DNA from: DASPTT01 sp035623275
Lineage (GTDB): Bacteria; Actinomycetota; Acidimicrobiia; Acidimicrobiales; UBA8190
Direction of reading: 5' to 3'
Length of the DNA stretch: 9,245 bases
NCBI GenBank assembly: GCA_035623275.1
Contig: DASPTT010000067.1
Location: forward strand, 1 to 9,245
Shown: positions 1-5,587 of the stretch, piece by piece
How the letters are laid out: each line of letters begins with the position of its first letter
Position numbering within the stretch: position 1 is the first letter of the stretch
Made by a program: the position numbers and the translations under genes
Notes under the pieces: model-generated
Databases searched by the model: none
Seen by the model: the letters and a program-made list of their open reading frames with translations, nothing else
Told to the model about the DNA's origin: nothing

Positions 1-1
1 A

Positions 2-529
2 GGTCGCATCGACCTGTCCAATCGGGCGGCGGAGGAGATGTTCGGCTATGGCCGCGACAGCCTGACGGGGATGAGTGTCGACGTCTTGGTCCCTGACGGT
101 CTTCGACACGTCCACCGCGGCCATCGAGCTGCGTTCGCCGCCACCCCCCAGACCCGTCCGATGGGCATGGGTCTCGACCTGTGGGCCCGGCGCGCCGACG
201 GCTCGGAATTCCCCGTGCAGATCAGCCTGAGCCCCGTCACCTTCGGCCAAGGTCCCCGTGTGGTCGCCATCGTCCGGGAGGTCACCGAGCATCGACAATC
301 GGAACGGGATGCCCTGGAACGCCTCATCCTCGCCGACGAGGAACGAATCGGCACCGTGCTCCAGGATCGCGTCGTGACCCGACTGTTCGGTGCAGGTCTG
401 GTCGTCGACGCCGTGATCGGTCGAGTGTCACCGGAGATCGCCGGCCGTTTGCGCGAGGTGGCAACGGAGCTCGACGCGGCGATCTACGAACTGCGTGAGG
501 CTGTCTTCGGATGGAGCGGTGGGCCATAG
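2..529 (+). CDS. PAS-domain protein with degenerate histidine-kinase dimerisation helix (5' partial)
   Basis: The reading frame is open from base 2, so the start lies left of the window; 175 residues are visible. The first ~95 residues are the C-terminal two thirds of a PAS sensory domain (the NRAAEEMFGY core, then the RRADGSEFPVQISLS strand and the VREVTEHR exit helix). A HisKA_3-like helix pair of the DevS/DosS/NarX type follows (ADEERIG..LQDRVVTRLFGAG..., ending YELREAVFGW). In active kinases of this family the motif reads LHDxVIQRLF, with His as phosphoacceptor. Here that residue is Gln (LQD). The protein also stops where the HATPase_c domain should begin, so it cannot autophosphorylate as a normal kinase. 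It is probably a soluble sensor or a dimerisation partner of a real kinase. The PAS and HisKA_3 calls are firm; the function is inferred. The N-terminus is unseen and may carry more PAS or GAF domains. Confidence 0.8.
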   Translation, partial: GRIDLSNRAAEEMFGYGRDSLTGMSVDVLVPDGLRHVHRGHRAAFAATPQTRPMGMGLDLWARRADGSEFPVQISLSPVTFGQGPRVVAIVREVTEHRQSERDALERLILADEERIGTVLQDRVVTRLFGAGLVVDAVIGRVSPEIAGRLREVATELDAAIYELREAVFGWSGGP

Positions 530-577
530 CGCACCGGGGTGACCTGGTCAGGCTGTGCCCGTCCCTCCGGGGCGCAT

Positions 578-620
578 CGGCAGCGTCGCTGATTGCTGCC
601 GCGCCGCAATGCACGGCGCG
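578..620 (+). terminator. Tandem GC-rich hairpins after the PAS gene
   Basis: Two 7-bp perfect inverted repeats sit back to back. CGGCAGC (578-584) pairs with GCTGCCG (595-601) across a 10-base loop, and CGCGCCG (600-606) pairs with CGGCGCG (614-620) across a 7-base loop. They share bases 600-601, so only one can form fully at a time. They begin 49 bases after the stop codon. There is no T tract, so a U-less actinobacterial terminator is possible but unproven. Confidence 0.35.
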
Positions 621-706
621 AGCGACCTCCCCTGCCCTCTGCGGGGCGAGGCGGATCCGGGCCCCCATGGGTCCAGAGGCCCAGGTCCAGGGGCGAGACC
701 CGGACA

Positions 707-718
707 GGACCAAGGTCC
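707..718. promoter_or_regulatory. Palindrome GGACC-AA-GGTCC, DosR-box-like
   Basis: A perfect 5-bp inverted repeat around AA, 120 bases upstream of the hydrolase start. The mycobacterial DosR/DevR core is GGGACTWWAGTCCC. The 14 bases 706-719 (AGGACCAAGGTCCA) keep its symmetry and GGAC/GTCC halves, differing at four of the 14 positions. The adjacent DevS-like sensor fragment makes a response-regulator site conceivable. In GC-rich DNA such a palindrome can also arise by chance. Confidence 0.25.
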
Positions 719-837
719 ATAGCCCGGAGCCGCCGGACGGTGCATGCTTCGGATCTGGGGGTGAAGGGGGCTCTCGGGGACGCCGGAGCGGGAGCCGGAA
801 GGAAAAGGGTCCGAAACGAGTGCCAACCGGGAAGCGC

Positions 838-1947
838 ATGTCCATGCTCGTGGAGCATGAAGCCAATCTCACTTCGGCGGAAGCCGACCTGGCGGCAGCC
901 CGTGCCGCCGGCAACTCGGAGCGGGCCAGCGTGCTTCAGGCGCTCGTCGAGTCCGGCGGGTCGCTCCTCGTGTACGCGCCCGAGCAGCAGCACTACGCCA
1001 TCCTGTTCGGCGAGTTCGCGACCGCCCGCCACGTAGCGGTCGTGGTCCCGGGCGTGGGAGACGAGATCAACCTGCGCGACGACTGGCTCCCCTCAGCGGC
1101 GCACCTGTTCGATGCGGCCGCAGACACGGCCGTGATCCTGTGGAAAGGTTACGACAACCCGAGCGATCTCGTGAAAGCGGCGGTCACCTCCGCGGAGTGC
1201 GACGAGCACCTCATGGCCGCCGGAGGCGAGCTGGCCGAGTTCGTCCGGTCGCTGCCACTGCACGCGGAGCAGAGCCTCACCATCGTCGCCCACAGCTTCG
1301 GATCGATCGTCGCGGGCTCGGCGCTGGCCGACCACGACCTGCGCTGTACCGACGTCGTGGTGGCCGGGAGCCCCGGCATGACCGTCGACGGCCTGCGCCA
1401 GCTGCACCTCCAGGAGTCCCACTTCTTCTCCGAGGAGGCGCCGGGCGACACGGTGGCCGAGCTCGGCATCTTCGGCTCGGCACCGACGTCGCCGACGTTC
1501 GGAGGCACCCGCATGCGGACCAATGCCCCGGGCCACGTGGAGGTGATGGCGCACAGCAGCTATTTCGTGCCGGGGTCAGAGGCCCTGGAGAACATCGTGG
1601 ACGTGGTCACCGGCCGCTATGCACGGGTCCTCGCCCGGCGTCCGACGCTGCCGGAGATCGTCGGCGGGATCGTGGCCTGGACCATCCGGCTGCCGACGAT
1701 GCCCATCAGGGTCATGGGACGGCGCTATCGCGGTCCGGGCTTTCGCCTGCTCATCGACACGGTTCGGCTCGTCGACTTCAGCGCCACCCAGACCGGCAGC
1801 CTCGTTCGGGGCACGCTGGACGAGGGCGAGGCGGCGCTTCGCTGGCTCGAACACCGGCTCCCGTCAGCCCGGGGGGGCCTGCGTGGCACCCGGGCGCCTC
1901 CGACACCGAAGGACGAACGGTCCGTACGCGATCGGACCGGCGAGTGA
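838..1947 (+). CDS. Alpha/beta hydrolase of the DUF1023 family
   Basis: 369 residues from ATG 838. A charged N-terminal helix (about 1-40) precedes an alpha/beta-hydrolase core. Its first core strand is AVVVPGVGDE (67-76). The nucleophile elbow AHSFGS (151-156) has Ser153 and a first-position Ala where most members have Gly. Asp204 lies in the PGDTVAELGIFG stretch. Probable catalytic His239 is in MAHSSYF, the usual DUF1023 ending. Ser153-Asp204-His239 is a complete triad, so it should be an active serine hydrolase; the substrate is unknown. About 110 residues after the core (260-369) are Arg-rich and unassigned. No signal peptide is visible, so it is probably cytoplasmic. Start choice: ATG 838 has GGGAAG at 829-834; in-frame GTG 820, 10 bases after the AAAAGGG tract, is a real alternative adding six residues. 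The next gene starts 52 bases downstream and may be cotranscribed. Confidence 0.85.
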   Translation: MSMLVEHEANLTSAEADLAAARAAGNSERASVLQALVESGGSLLVYAPEQQHYAILFGEFATARHVAVVVPGVGDEINLRDDWLPSAAHLFDAAADTAVILWKGYDNPSDLVKAAVTSAECDEHLMAAGGELAEFVRSLPLHAEQSLTIVAHSFGSIVAGSALADHDLRCTDVVVAGSPGMTVDGLRQLHLQESHFFSEEAPGDTVAELGIFGSAPTSPTFGGTRMRTNAPGHVEVMAHSSYFVPGSEALENIVDVVTGRYARVLARRPTLPEIVGGIVAWTIRLPTMPIRVMGRRYRGPGFRLLIDTVRLVDFSATQTGSLVRGTLDEGEAALRWLEHRLPSARGGLRGTRAPPTPKDERSVRDRTGE

Positions 1948-1999
1948 CGGGAGCCAGTAGGAGCCCGGATCGAGAGTTTGCACGGGAAAGGGGCGAAGG

Positions 2000-2242
2000 G
2001 TGCTGGCGTACGACTTTCCGCTTTTGGACGTCGTCTTGACGATCCTGATGTTCTTCGGCCTGCTCCTGGTCGCGGTCATCATCGCATGGTGCCTCTTCGA
2101 CAACTTCAGGCGTTGGGACCACGGCGGATGGGCCAAGGCGGGGTGGACCCTCCTGATCCTCGCTCTTCCCCTCATCGGTTGCCTGATCTACGCCGCCGCG
2201 CGTCCGGCTGGCGACCTGGGAGGGCCCGTCGCCCTGGCATGA
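2000..2242 (+). CDS. Small membrane protein, PLDc_N-like
   Basis: 80 residues from GTG 2000, chosen because GGGAAAGGGGCGAAGG lies immediately upstream. Two hydrophobic segments are visible: about residues 8-32 (VVLTILMFFGLLLVAVIIAWCLF) and 49-67 (WTLLILALPLIGCLIYAAA). They are separated by a polar loop with FRRWDHGGWAKAGW. The layout (helix, D..RR.D..G..KAGW, helix with LPLIGCLIY, then Arg) matches the PLDc_N domain (Pfam PF13396), which often occurs alone in actinobacteria as a short membrane protein without a phospholipase domain. The role is not known; it is predicted to be an integral cytoplasmic-membrane protein. It follows the DUF1023 hydrolase at 52 bases with no visible terminator, so the two may form one transcript. 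Confidence 0.75.
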   Translation: MLAYDFPLLDVVLTILMFFGLLLVAVIIAWCLFDNFRRWDHGGWAKAGWTLLILALPLIGCLIYAAARPAGDLGGPVALA

Positions 2243-2266
2243 GCCCTCCCCTGGATCCTGCGGGTC

Positions 2267-2301
2267 GGCTCGGCCATGACGATCCTGGCCGTCGGTCAGC
2301 C
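2267..2301. terminator. Possible bidirectional terminator hairpin between convergent genes
   Basis: GGCT+CGGCC (2267-2275) pairs with GGCCG (2287-2291) and, after a six-base bulge, AGCC (2298-2301), giving nine base pairs around an 11-base loop. It lies between the plus-strand membrane protein gene and the minus-strand DUF4242 gene, which converge here. No T tract is seen on either side, so confidence is low. Confidence 0.25.
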
Positions 2302-2304
2302 CGA

Positions 2305-2577
2305 TCAGTCCGCTGTGGACGGGTCGATCACCCTCGAAACCTTCGAGATGCGGTCGGCGGGAAAGCCTCCGCACCTGGCGTGCTCCTCGATGATGTCTTG
2401 ATCCGGGGCGACGTAGACGCAGTAGATCTTGTCGTCCGTGACGTAGCTGGTGAGCCAGCGGATGTCAGGTCCCAATTCGGCCAGAACCTTGTTCGACTTC
2501 TGACTGATGGCCTGAAGCTCCTGGTCAGAGAGTTTCCCAGCGTCGGGAAGGTCGCGTTCGATCACGTACTTGGGCAT
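2305..2577 (-). CDS. DUF4242 family protein (SCO4226-like)
   Basis: 90 residues, the full length for this family of small ferredoxin-like alpha/beta proteins (Pfam PF14026). Recognisable family features are the opening MPKYVIER, the LSDQELQAISQKS helix, the central SYVTDDKIYCVYVAPD strands and the HARCGGFPADRIS motif near the C-terminus. The Streptomyces coelicolor member SCO4226 has been described as nickel-binding; whether this one binds metal is inference, with His66 and Cys69 the obvious candidate ligands. ATG 2577 is preceded by a strong ribosome site (AGGAGGGG, reverse strand 2582-2589). It is divergent from the TetR gene and shares its operator-bearing spacer, so it is the most likely repressor target. 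Its stop lies 62 bases from that of the convergent membrane protein gene. Confidence 0.85.
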   Translation of the reverse strand: MPKYVIERDLPDAGKLSDQELQAISQKSNKVLAELGPDIRWLTSYVTDDKIYCVYVAPDQDIIEEHARCGGFPADRISKVSRVIDPSTAD

Positions 2578-2590
2578 GGTTCCCCTCCTG

Positions 2591-2605
2591 CATACCAGAG
2601 GTATG
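2591..2605. promoter_or_regulatory. TetR operator candidate 1, CATACC-AGA-GGTATG
   Basis: A perfect 6-bp inverted repeat with a 3-base centre, immediately upstream of the DUF4242 ribosome-binding site. It shares the ATACC-NNN-GGTAT core with the site centred on 2621; the two centres are 23 bases apart, about two helical turns. The compact symmetrical form suits a TetR dimer, and the repressor gene is the divergent neighbour. Confidence 0.6.
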
Positions 2606-2612
2606 TACCGAG

Positions 2613-2642
2613 CAATACCGTCGGTATGGTAGTATCCATACC
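2613..2642. promoter_or_regulatory. TetR operator candidate 2, overlapping palindromes up to the tetR start
   Basis: ATACCG-T-CGGTAT (2615-2627) is a perfect 6-bp palindrome. Its right half is reused in a second perfect inverted repeat, GGTATGG (2623-2629) with CCATACC (2636-2642) around TAGTAT. The last base of that repeat abuts the ATG at 2643. A protein bound here would cover both the presumed tetR -10 element and the initiation codon, giving autorepression as well as control of DUF4242. Confidence 0.6.
2630..2635 (+). promoter_or_regulatory. -10 element TAGTAT for a leaderless tetR transcript
   Basis: TAGTAT fits the actinobacterial TANNNT -10 pattern and ends seven bases before the ATG at 2643. 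Transcription would therefore start at or within a base of the start codon. The bases before the ATG contain no Shine-Dalgarno sequence, consistent with a leaderless mRNA, common in actinobacterial TetR genes. No good -35 is seen. Confidence 0.45.
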
Positions 2643-3269
2643 ATGAGTACGGCTGTCAAGGGCTCGGTCCTCGTCGAGTCGGCCCGGGTGGCTCAGGGGG
2701 CGACGACCAAGGCGTCGTTGCTGGCCGCAGCACGCGAGCTGTTCGGTGACCAGGGATTCGCCGATACCTCGCTCGACCAGGTGGTTGCCAGAGCCGGGGT
2801 CACGAAGGGGGCCCTCTACCACCACTTCCGCGGCAAAGAGGACCTGTTTGCCGCTATGTACGAGCAGGTCCAACACGAGGTCTCTGACCGCGTTGTCACG
2901 GAGTTCCTCCGCCCCGATGCATGGGAGGCGCTCCAAGTCGGGTGCGACCTGTGGATCGACGCTCACCTCGATGCCTGCGTTCAGCGAATCGCCATGCGTG
3001 ACGCACGGGCGGTGCTGGGCTGGGACGCTGTTCGGAACGTCGAGTCCAGGTTCGGCGCGGTTCCGCTGCGTGGGGTGCTGCGGCGCGCCATTCGCCAAGG
3101 GAAGATCGCTCCGATTCCCCTCCGACCACTCGCGTTGATGCTGATGGGCACGCTCACGGAAGCGTGCTTCTACGTTGCCGACGCGGATGATCAGGAACGT
3201 GCTCGGGACGAAGTCCGTTCGTTGGTACACCGCGTTCTGGCGGGACTGACGCTCGGGCCCGACATCTGA
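2643..3269 (+). CDS. TetR/AcrR family transcriptional repressor
   Basis: 208 residues, typical for the family. The N-terminal DNA-binding domain spans about residues 20-68: helix 1 TKASLLAAARELFGDQGF, then the helix-turn-helix TSLDQVVARAGVTKGALYHHF (42-62) and the KEDLFAAMY helix that closes TetR_N domains. The remaining ~140 residues form the helical ligand-binding and dimerisation domain, too variable to name a ligand. The start ATG 2643 has no ribosome site but a TANNNT box seven bases upstream, and the first ~20 residues are a short disordered extension. It is divergent from DUF4242, with shared operator palindromes, so it probably represses itself and DUF4242. A close copy of the operator (3298-3310) lies just past its own stop, upstream of the transaldolase gene, so that gene may also be a target. 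Confidence 0.92.
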   Translation: MSTAVKGSVLVESARVAQGATTKASLLAAARELFGDQGFADTSLDQVVARAGVTKGALYHHFRGKEDLFAAMYEQVQHEVSDRVVTEFLRPDAWEALQVGCDLWIDAHLDACVQRIAMRDARAVLGWDAVRNVESRFGAVPLRGVLRRAIRQGKIAPIPLRPLALMLMGTLTEACFYVADADDQERARDEVRSLVHRVLAGLTLGPDI

Positions 3270-3290
3270 GGCCTCCGTCGTCGGTCGGCT

Positions 3291-3306
3291 CGACGGGATA
3301 CCGTCG
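3291..3306 (+). terminator. Hairpin after tetR, overlapping an operator-like sequence
   Basis: CGACGG (3291-3296) pairs with CCGTCG (3301-3306) around GATA, 21 bases after the tetR stop. It is compact and GC-rich and could end the tetR transcript, though no T tract follows. The same bases overlap ATACCGTCGGTCT (3298-3310), which matches operator palindrome 2615-2627 at 12 of 13 positions, so a DNA-binding role is an alternative explanation. Confidence 0.35.
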
Positions 3307-3431
3307 GTCTCGACCCGCCCGAGCCTTCGCTCGACCGGCTGCGCCCCGCGGCCGAGACCACCATTCCACGCCACGAGGGACCATCGGCCCTCGTACCGCC
3401 TGCTCCCGGGTGCCAGGGTGTACGAGGGAGG
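3306..3431 (+). promoter_or_regulatory. Structured 5' leader with alternative hairpins over the transaldolase ribosome site
   Basis: The bases between tetR and the transaldolase ATG contain nested complementarities. GGTCTCG (3306-3312) pairs with CGAGACC (3353-3359). Between them lie two hairpins, CGAGC/GCTCG (3320-3324 with 3329-3333) and a 6-bp stem with one G-U pair (3338-3343 with 3347-3352), giving a three-way junction. Downstream, CCCTCGTAC (3388-3396) pairs perfectly over 9 bp with GTACGAGGG (3420-3428), which includes the Shine-Dalgarno bases, with CCTG/CAGG (3399-3402 with 3414-3417) stacking inside. Its first seven bases can instead pair with ACGAGGG at 3373-3379. The two folds exclude each other, as in translational attenuators. 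Transcription start and function are unknown. Confidence 0.4.
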
Positions 3432-3439
3432 CGAAGACC

Positions 3440-4561
3440 ATGACATTGCACCGCGCAGACGCGCCGACGGGTCCGGCGCCGGTCGGAGCCCACCCCAGCC
3501 CGCTCCTGAAGATGACCCAGACCACCCCGACCTGCCTCTGGAACGACTCGGCCTCTCCTGAGGAACTCGCCTACGCGATCGAGCACGGCGCGGTCGGTGC
3601 CACCTGCAATCCGGTCATCGCCCTGTCGATCCTGAGGAAGGACATGGCGACCTGGGGCGATCGCATCGATGCCCTGTTGCAGGAGCTGCCCGACGCCACC
3701 GAGGACGAGATCGCCTGGAAGCTCGTCGAGGAACTGTCGGTGAGAGCCGCTCGGGTGCTCGAGCCCGTGTTCGATGCACACGGGGGACGCAACGGCCGGG
3801 TCTCGATCCAGACGGACCCGAGGCGCTTCCGCAGCACCAGGTTGATCCTCGAGCAGGCGCAGGCGTTCAGCGAGCTGGCGCCCAACATGATCGTGAAGAT
3901 CCCCGTGACCCGGGCCGGCATCCCGGCCATCGAAGAGGCGACCTACCGAGGGATCAGCGTCAACGCCACCGTGTGCTTCACGCTCCCCCAATGCCTGGCG
4001 GTCGGCGAAGCCGTGGAGCGGGGCTTGCGCCGACGTGAGGCGGAGGGCAAGGTCGTCTCGAACATGGGGCCGGTCTGCACGCTCATGGTCGGGCGACTCG
4101 ACGACTGGTTGAAGGTCGTGCTCGAGCGGAACGGCGCCACGCTCGATCCCGGATGTCTCGAGTGGGCCGGCATCGCCGTCTTCAAGAAGGCGTACCGGAT
4201 CTTCAACGATCGTGGCTACCGCCTTCGTCTGCTGTCCGCCGCCTTCCGCAACCACATGCACTGGAGCGAGCTCATCGGTGGAAACGTCGTCATCTCGCCG
4301 CCCTACGCATGGCAGCAAAGGTTCAACCAGAGCGATATCGAGGTCGTGTCCCGGATCGACGATCCCGTGGACGGTCGGATCCTCGAGCAGCTGCTGGTTC
4401 ATTTCGAGGACTTCCGCCGTGCCTACTCCGAGGACGGCATCGCCATCGCGGAGTTCGACGACTTCGGGCCGACTCGCCGCACCCTGCGCCAGTTCATCGC
4501 CGCGGTCGCCGACATCGATGCCCTGGTGCGCGACATCATGGTGCCCGATCCCGACCGGTAG
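3440..4561 (+). CDS. Transaldolase-family Schiff-base enzyme
   Basis: 373 residues from ATG 3440, chosen over the in-frame GTG 3410 because GAGGGAGG (3424-3431) is correctly spaced only for the ATG. It is a TIM-barrel transaldolase homologue, longer than E. coli TalB (~317) and similar in size to actinobacterial Tal. Landmarks by hand alignment to TalB: Asp36 (LWNDS, TalB Asp17), Asn57 (TCNP, Asn35), Schiff-base Lys153 (IVKIPVT, Lys132), Asn175/Thr177 (NATVCF, Asn154/Thr156), Arg219 (VGR, Arg181) and Arg270 (AFRN, Arg228), the last two being phosphate binders. Two positions differ: Glu96 is Gln124, and Phe178 is Met216. Gln at the first position is what fructose-6-phosphate aldolase has, so aldolase-like or altered-substrate chemistry is possible. 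It converges on the catabolic operon with a 27-base gap, suggesting a shared pathway. Family firm; reaction open. Confidence 0.88.
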   Translation: MTLHRADAPTGPAPVGAHPSPLLKMTQTTPTCLWNDSASPEELAYAIEHGAVGATCNPVIALSILRKDMATWGDRIDALLQELPDATEDEIAWKLVEELSVRAARVLEPVFDAHGGRNGRVSIQTDPRRFRSTRLILEQAQAFSELAPNMIVKIPVTRAGIPAIEEATYRGISVNATVCFTLPQCLAVGEAVERGLRRREAEGKVVSNMGPVCTLMVGRLDDWLKVVLERNGATLDPGCLEWAGIAVFKKAYRIFNDRGYRLRLLSAAFRNHMHWSELIGGNVVISPPYAWQQRFNQSDIEVVSRIDDPVDGRILEQLLVHFEDFRRAYSEDGIAIAEFDDFGPTRRTLRQFIAAVADIDALVRDIMVPDPDR

Positions 4562-4588
4562 CGGGGCCAATGCCACGCCGGGGCGGAG

Positions 4589-5587
4589 TCATTCCTCCTC
4601 GTCGAGGCCCAGGAGCCACGCCGGATTTCGCTTGACCATCGTGTCGATGTCGTCGCTTCCGACGCCCAAGGCGAGAAGCAGGCGGATGTAGAGCTTGAGC
4701 CCTTGGACCGGGGGCACGTTGAGCATCGACCCGTAGTCCGTCGCCATCACCAGCCGGTCGGGCCCGACCTTCCGGATGATCTCGAGGACCTCCTCGCGGT
4801 CGATGTCCGGGTTGTTGAAATGCGGAACGGCGGCGTACATGAACAACCCGATGTAGGCGCCACGGTCGGCCATCTCGGCCTGCTGCTCGGGCGACGCCCG
4901 GTTGACGCTGTATTGCGGATGGGTGACCAGGATCCGTTCCACGCCGGCCTTGCGCGCCTCGGAGATGACGACGTAACGCTCCCGGGTGCCGAGGTGGCAG
5001 GTGTCCAACAGCGCGCCGTGCTCGGCGACCAGGTCGAAGATCTCGTACATCTCCGGGCGGAGCTCTCCTTCTTCCGTGAGCACCTCCACCCCGCCGGTCT
5101 CGCCGAGCACCCGGCGGTGATGGGCGGCGTCGTGACTCGGCAGCCAGATGCATCGGCCGCCCAGCTTCAGGGAGGTCTTGACCGCCACAGGGTTGAGCCC
5201 GCCCGCCGAGTAGTTCAGGACGACCCCCCCGAAGACCCGGAAGCGGTCGGACCGGCCCCTGTCCCTGGCGTACTGGTCCATCATCTGCTGCACGAAGTAG
5301 GCCACCGGTGCGGTGTCGGAGTACATGCTCTTGCAACAGATCGCTCGCATCCCCGCGTCGTAGTCGGCTCGGCAGATCTCGGCGAAGTCCCAGCCGGTGT
5401 CCACCAGGGCGTCGGGGTATCCGTGCACGTGGATGTCGACCGCGCCCTTCATGAACGGGGCGACGTCGGCCTCGGTGATGTTGCCGGTCGCGCCCAGCAG
5501 CTCGACGGTGTGGTAGCTGACCCGGGCTCTGTCGACCCACTCAGGCTTCAGCGACTCCTCGACCACCTCTTCGTAGCGTTGCGTCAT
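4589..5587 (-). CDS. DUF6282-type amidohydrolase-like protein
   Basis: 332 residues from ATG 5587, preceded by AGAGGGGG (reverse strand). The start overlaps the upstream epimerase stop as ATGA, so translation is probably coupled. The protein has the metal-site pattern of the amidohydrolase superfamily: DIHVHG (His53, His55) at the end of strand 1, Lys86 in ICCKSMYS as a possible bridging residue, His198 in LDTCHLG, His223 in ILVTHPQYS and Asp284 in MATDYGS. The DIHVHG opening and the MATDYG ending fit the family NCBI calls DUF6282, whose members have no established reaction as far as I know. In this operon a lactone or ester hydrolysis, or a retro-aldol/decarboxylation step on the ring-opened product, would be plausible. 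It is the last gene of the minus-strand operon and ends 27 bases from the convergent transaldolase gene. Confidence 0.8.
   Translation of the reverse strand: MTQRYEEVVEESLKPEWVDRARVSYHTVELLGATGNITEADVAPFMKGAVDIHVHGYPDALVDTGWDFAEICRADYDAGMRAICCKSMYSDTAPVAYFVQQMMDQYARDRGRSDRFRVFGGVVLNYSAGGLNPVAVKTSLKLGGRCIWLPSHDAAHHRRVLGETGGVEVLTEEGELRPEMYEIFDLVAEHGALLDTCHLGTRERYVVISEARKAGVERILVTHPQYSVNRASPEQQAEMADRGAYIGLFMYAAVPHFNNPDIDREEVLEIIRKVGPDRLVMATDYGSMLNVPPVQGLKLYIRLLLALGVGSDDIDTMVKRNPAWLLGLDEEE

Larger units (their letters stand above)
530..837. other. Non-coding spacer with hairpins and palindromes
   Basis: This stretch lies between the PAS gene and the hydrolase gene. The hydrolase frame stays open backwards to base 511, but its translation here is Arg/Gly/Pro-rich low-complexity sequence without family resemblance, and a better start lies at 838, so I treat it as untranslated. 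It holds two adjoining hairpins (578-601 and 600-620), the palindromes CCCATGGG (664-671) and GGACC-AA-GGTCC (707-718), and several further GGTCC/GGCCC words between 669 and 718. A purine-rich tract at 797-809 precedes the hydrolase start. The promoter of the hydrolase gene is presumably here, but no convincing -10/-35 pair is visible. Confidence 0.5.

Noticed and set aside
511..837. N-terminal extension of the DUF1023 hydrolase back to ATG 511
   Set aside because: It would overlap the PAS gene, its translation is low-complexity, and the family resemblance begins only after 838. A purine-rich tract and later starts fit better.
1140..2039. 299-codon frame overlapping the hydrolase and the start of the small membrane protein gene
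   Set aside because: Extremely Arg/Pro/Gly/Ala-rich, as expected for an out-of-frame reading of GC-rich code; the frame containing the AHSFGS motif is the real one.
3410..3439. GTG 3410 as the transaldolase start
   Set aside because: It would put the GAGGGAGG ribosome site inside the coding region. ATG 3440 is correctly spaced from that site, and the extra ten residues are not transaldolase-like.
2562..3446. 294-codon minus-strand frame opposite tetR
   Set aside because: It covers the divergent promoter region and the whole tetR gene in antisense, and shows no motif.
3191..4576. 461-codon minus-strand frame opposite tetR and the transaldolase gene
   Set aside because: Mirror frame of two confident genes; the translation is Arg/Gly-rich with no recognisable domain.
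4562..4588. Terminator in the 27-base convergent gap between the transaldolase and DUF6282 genes
   Set aside because: Only a 3-bp repeat and direct GGGGC repeats are present; no convincing hairpin can be drawn.
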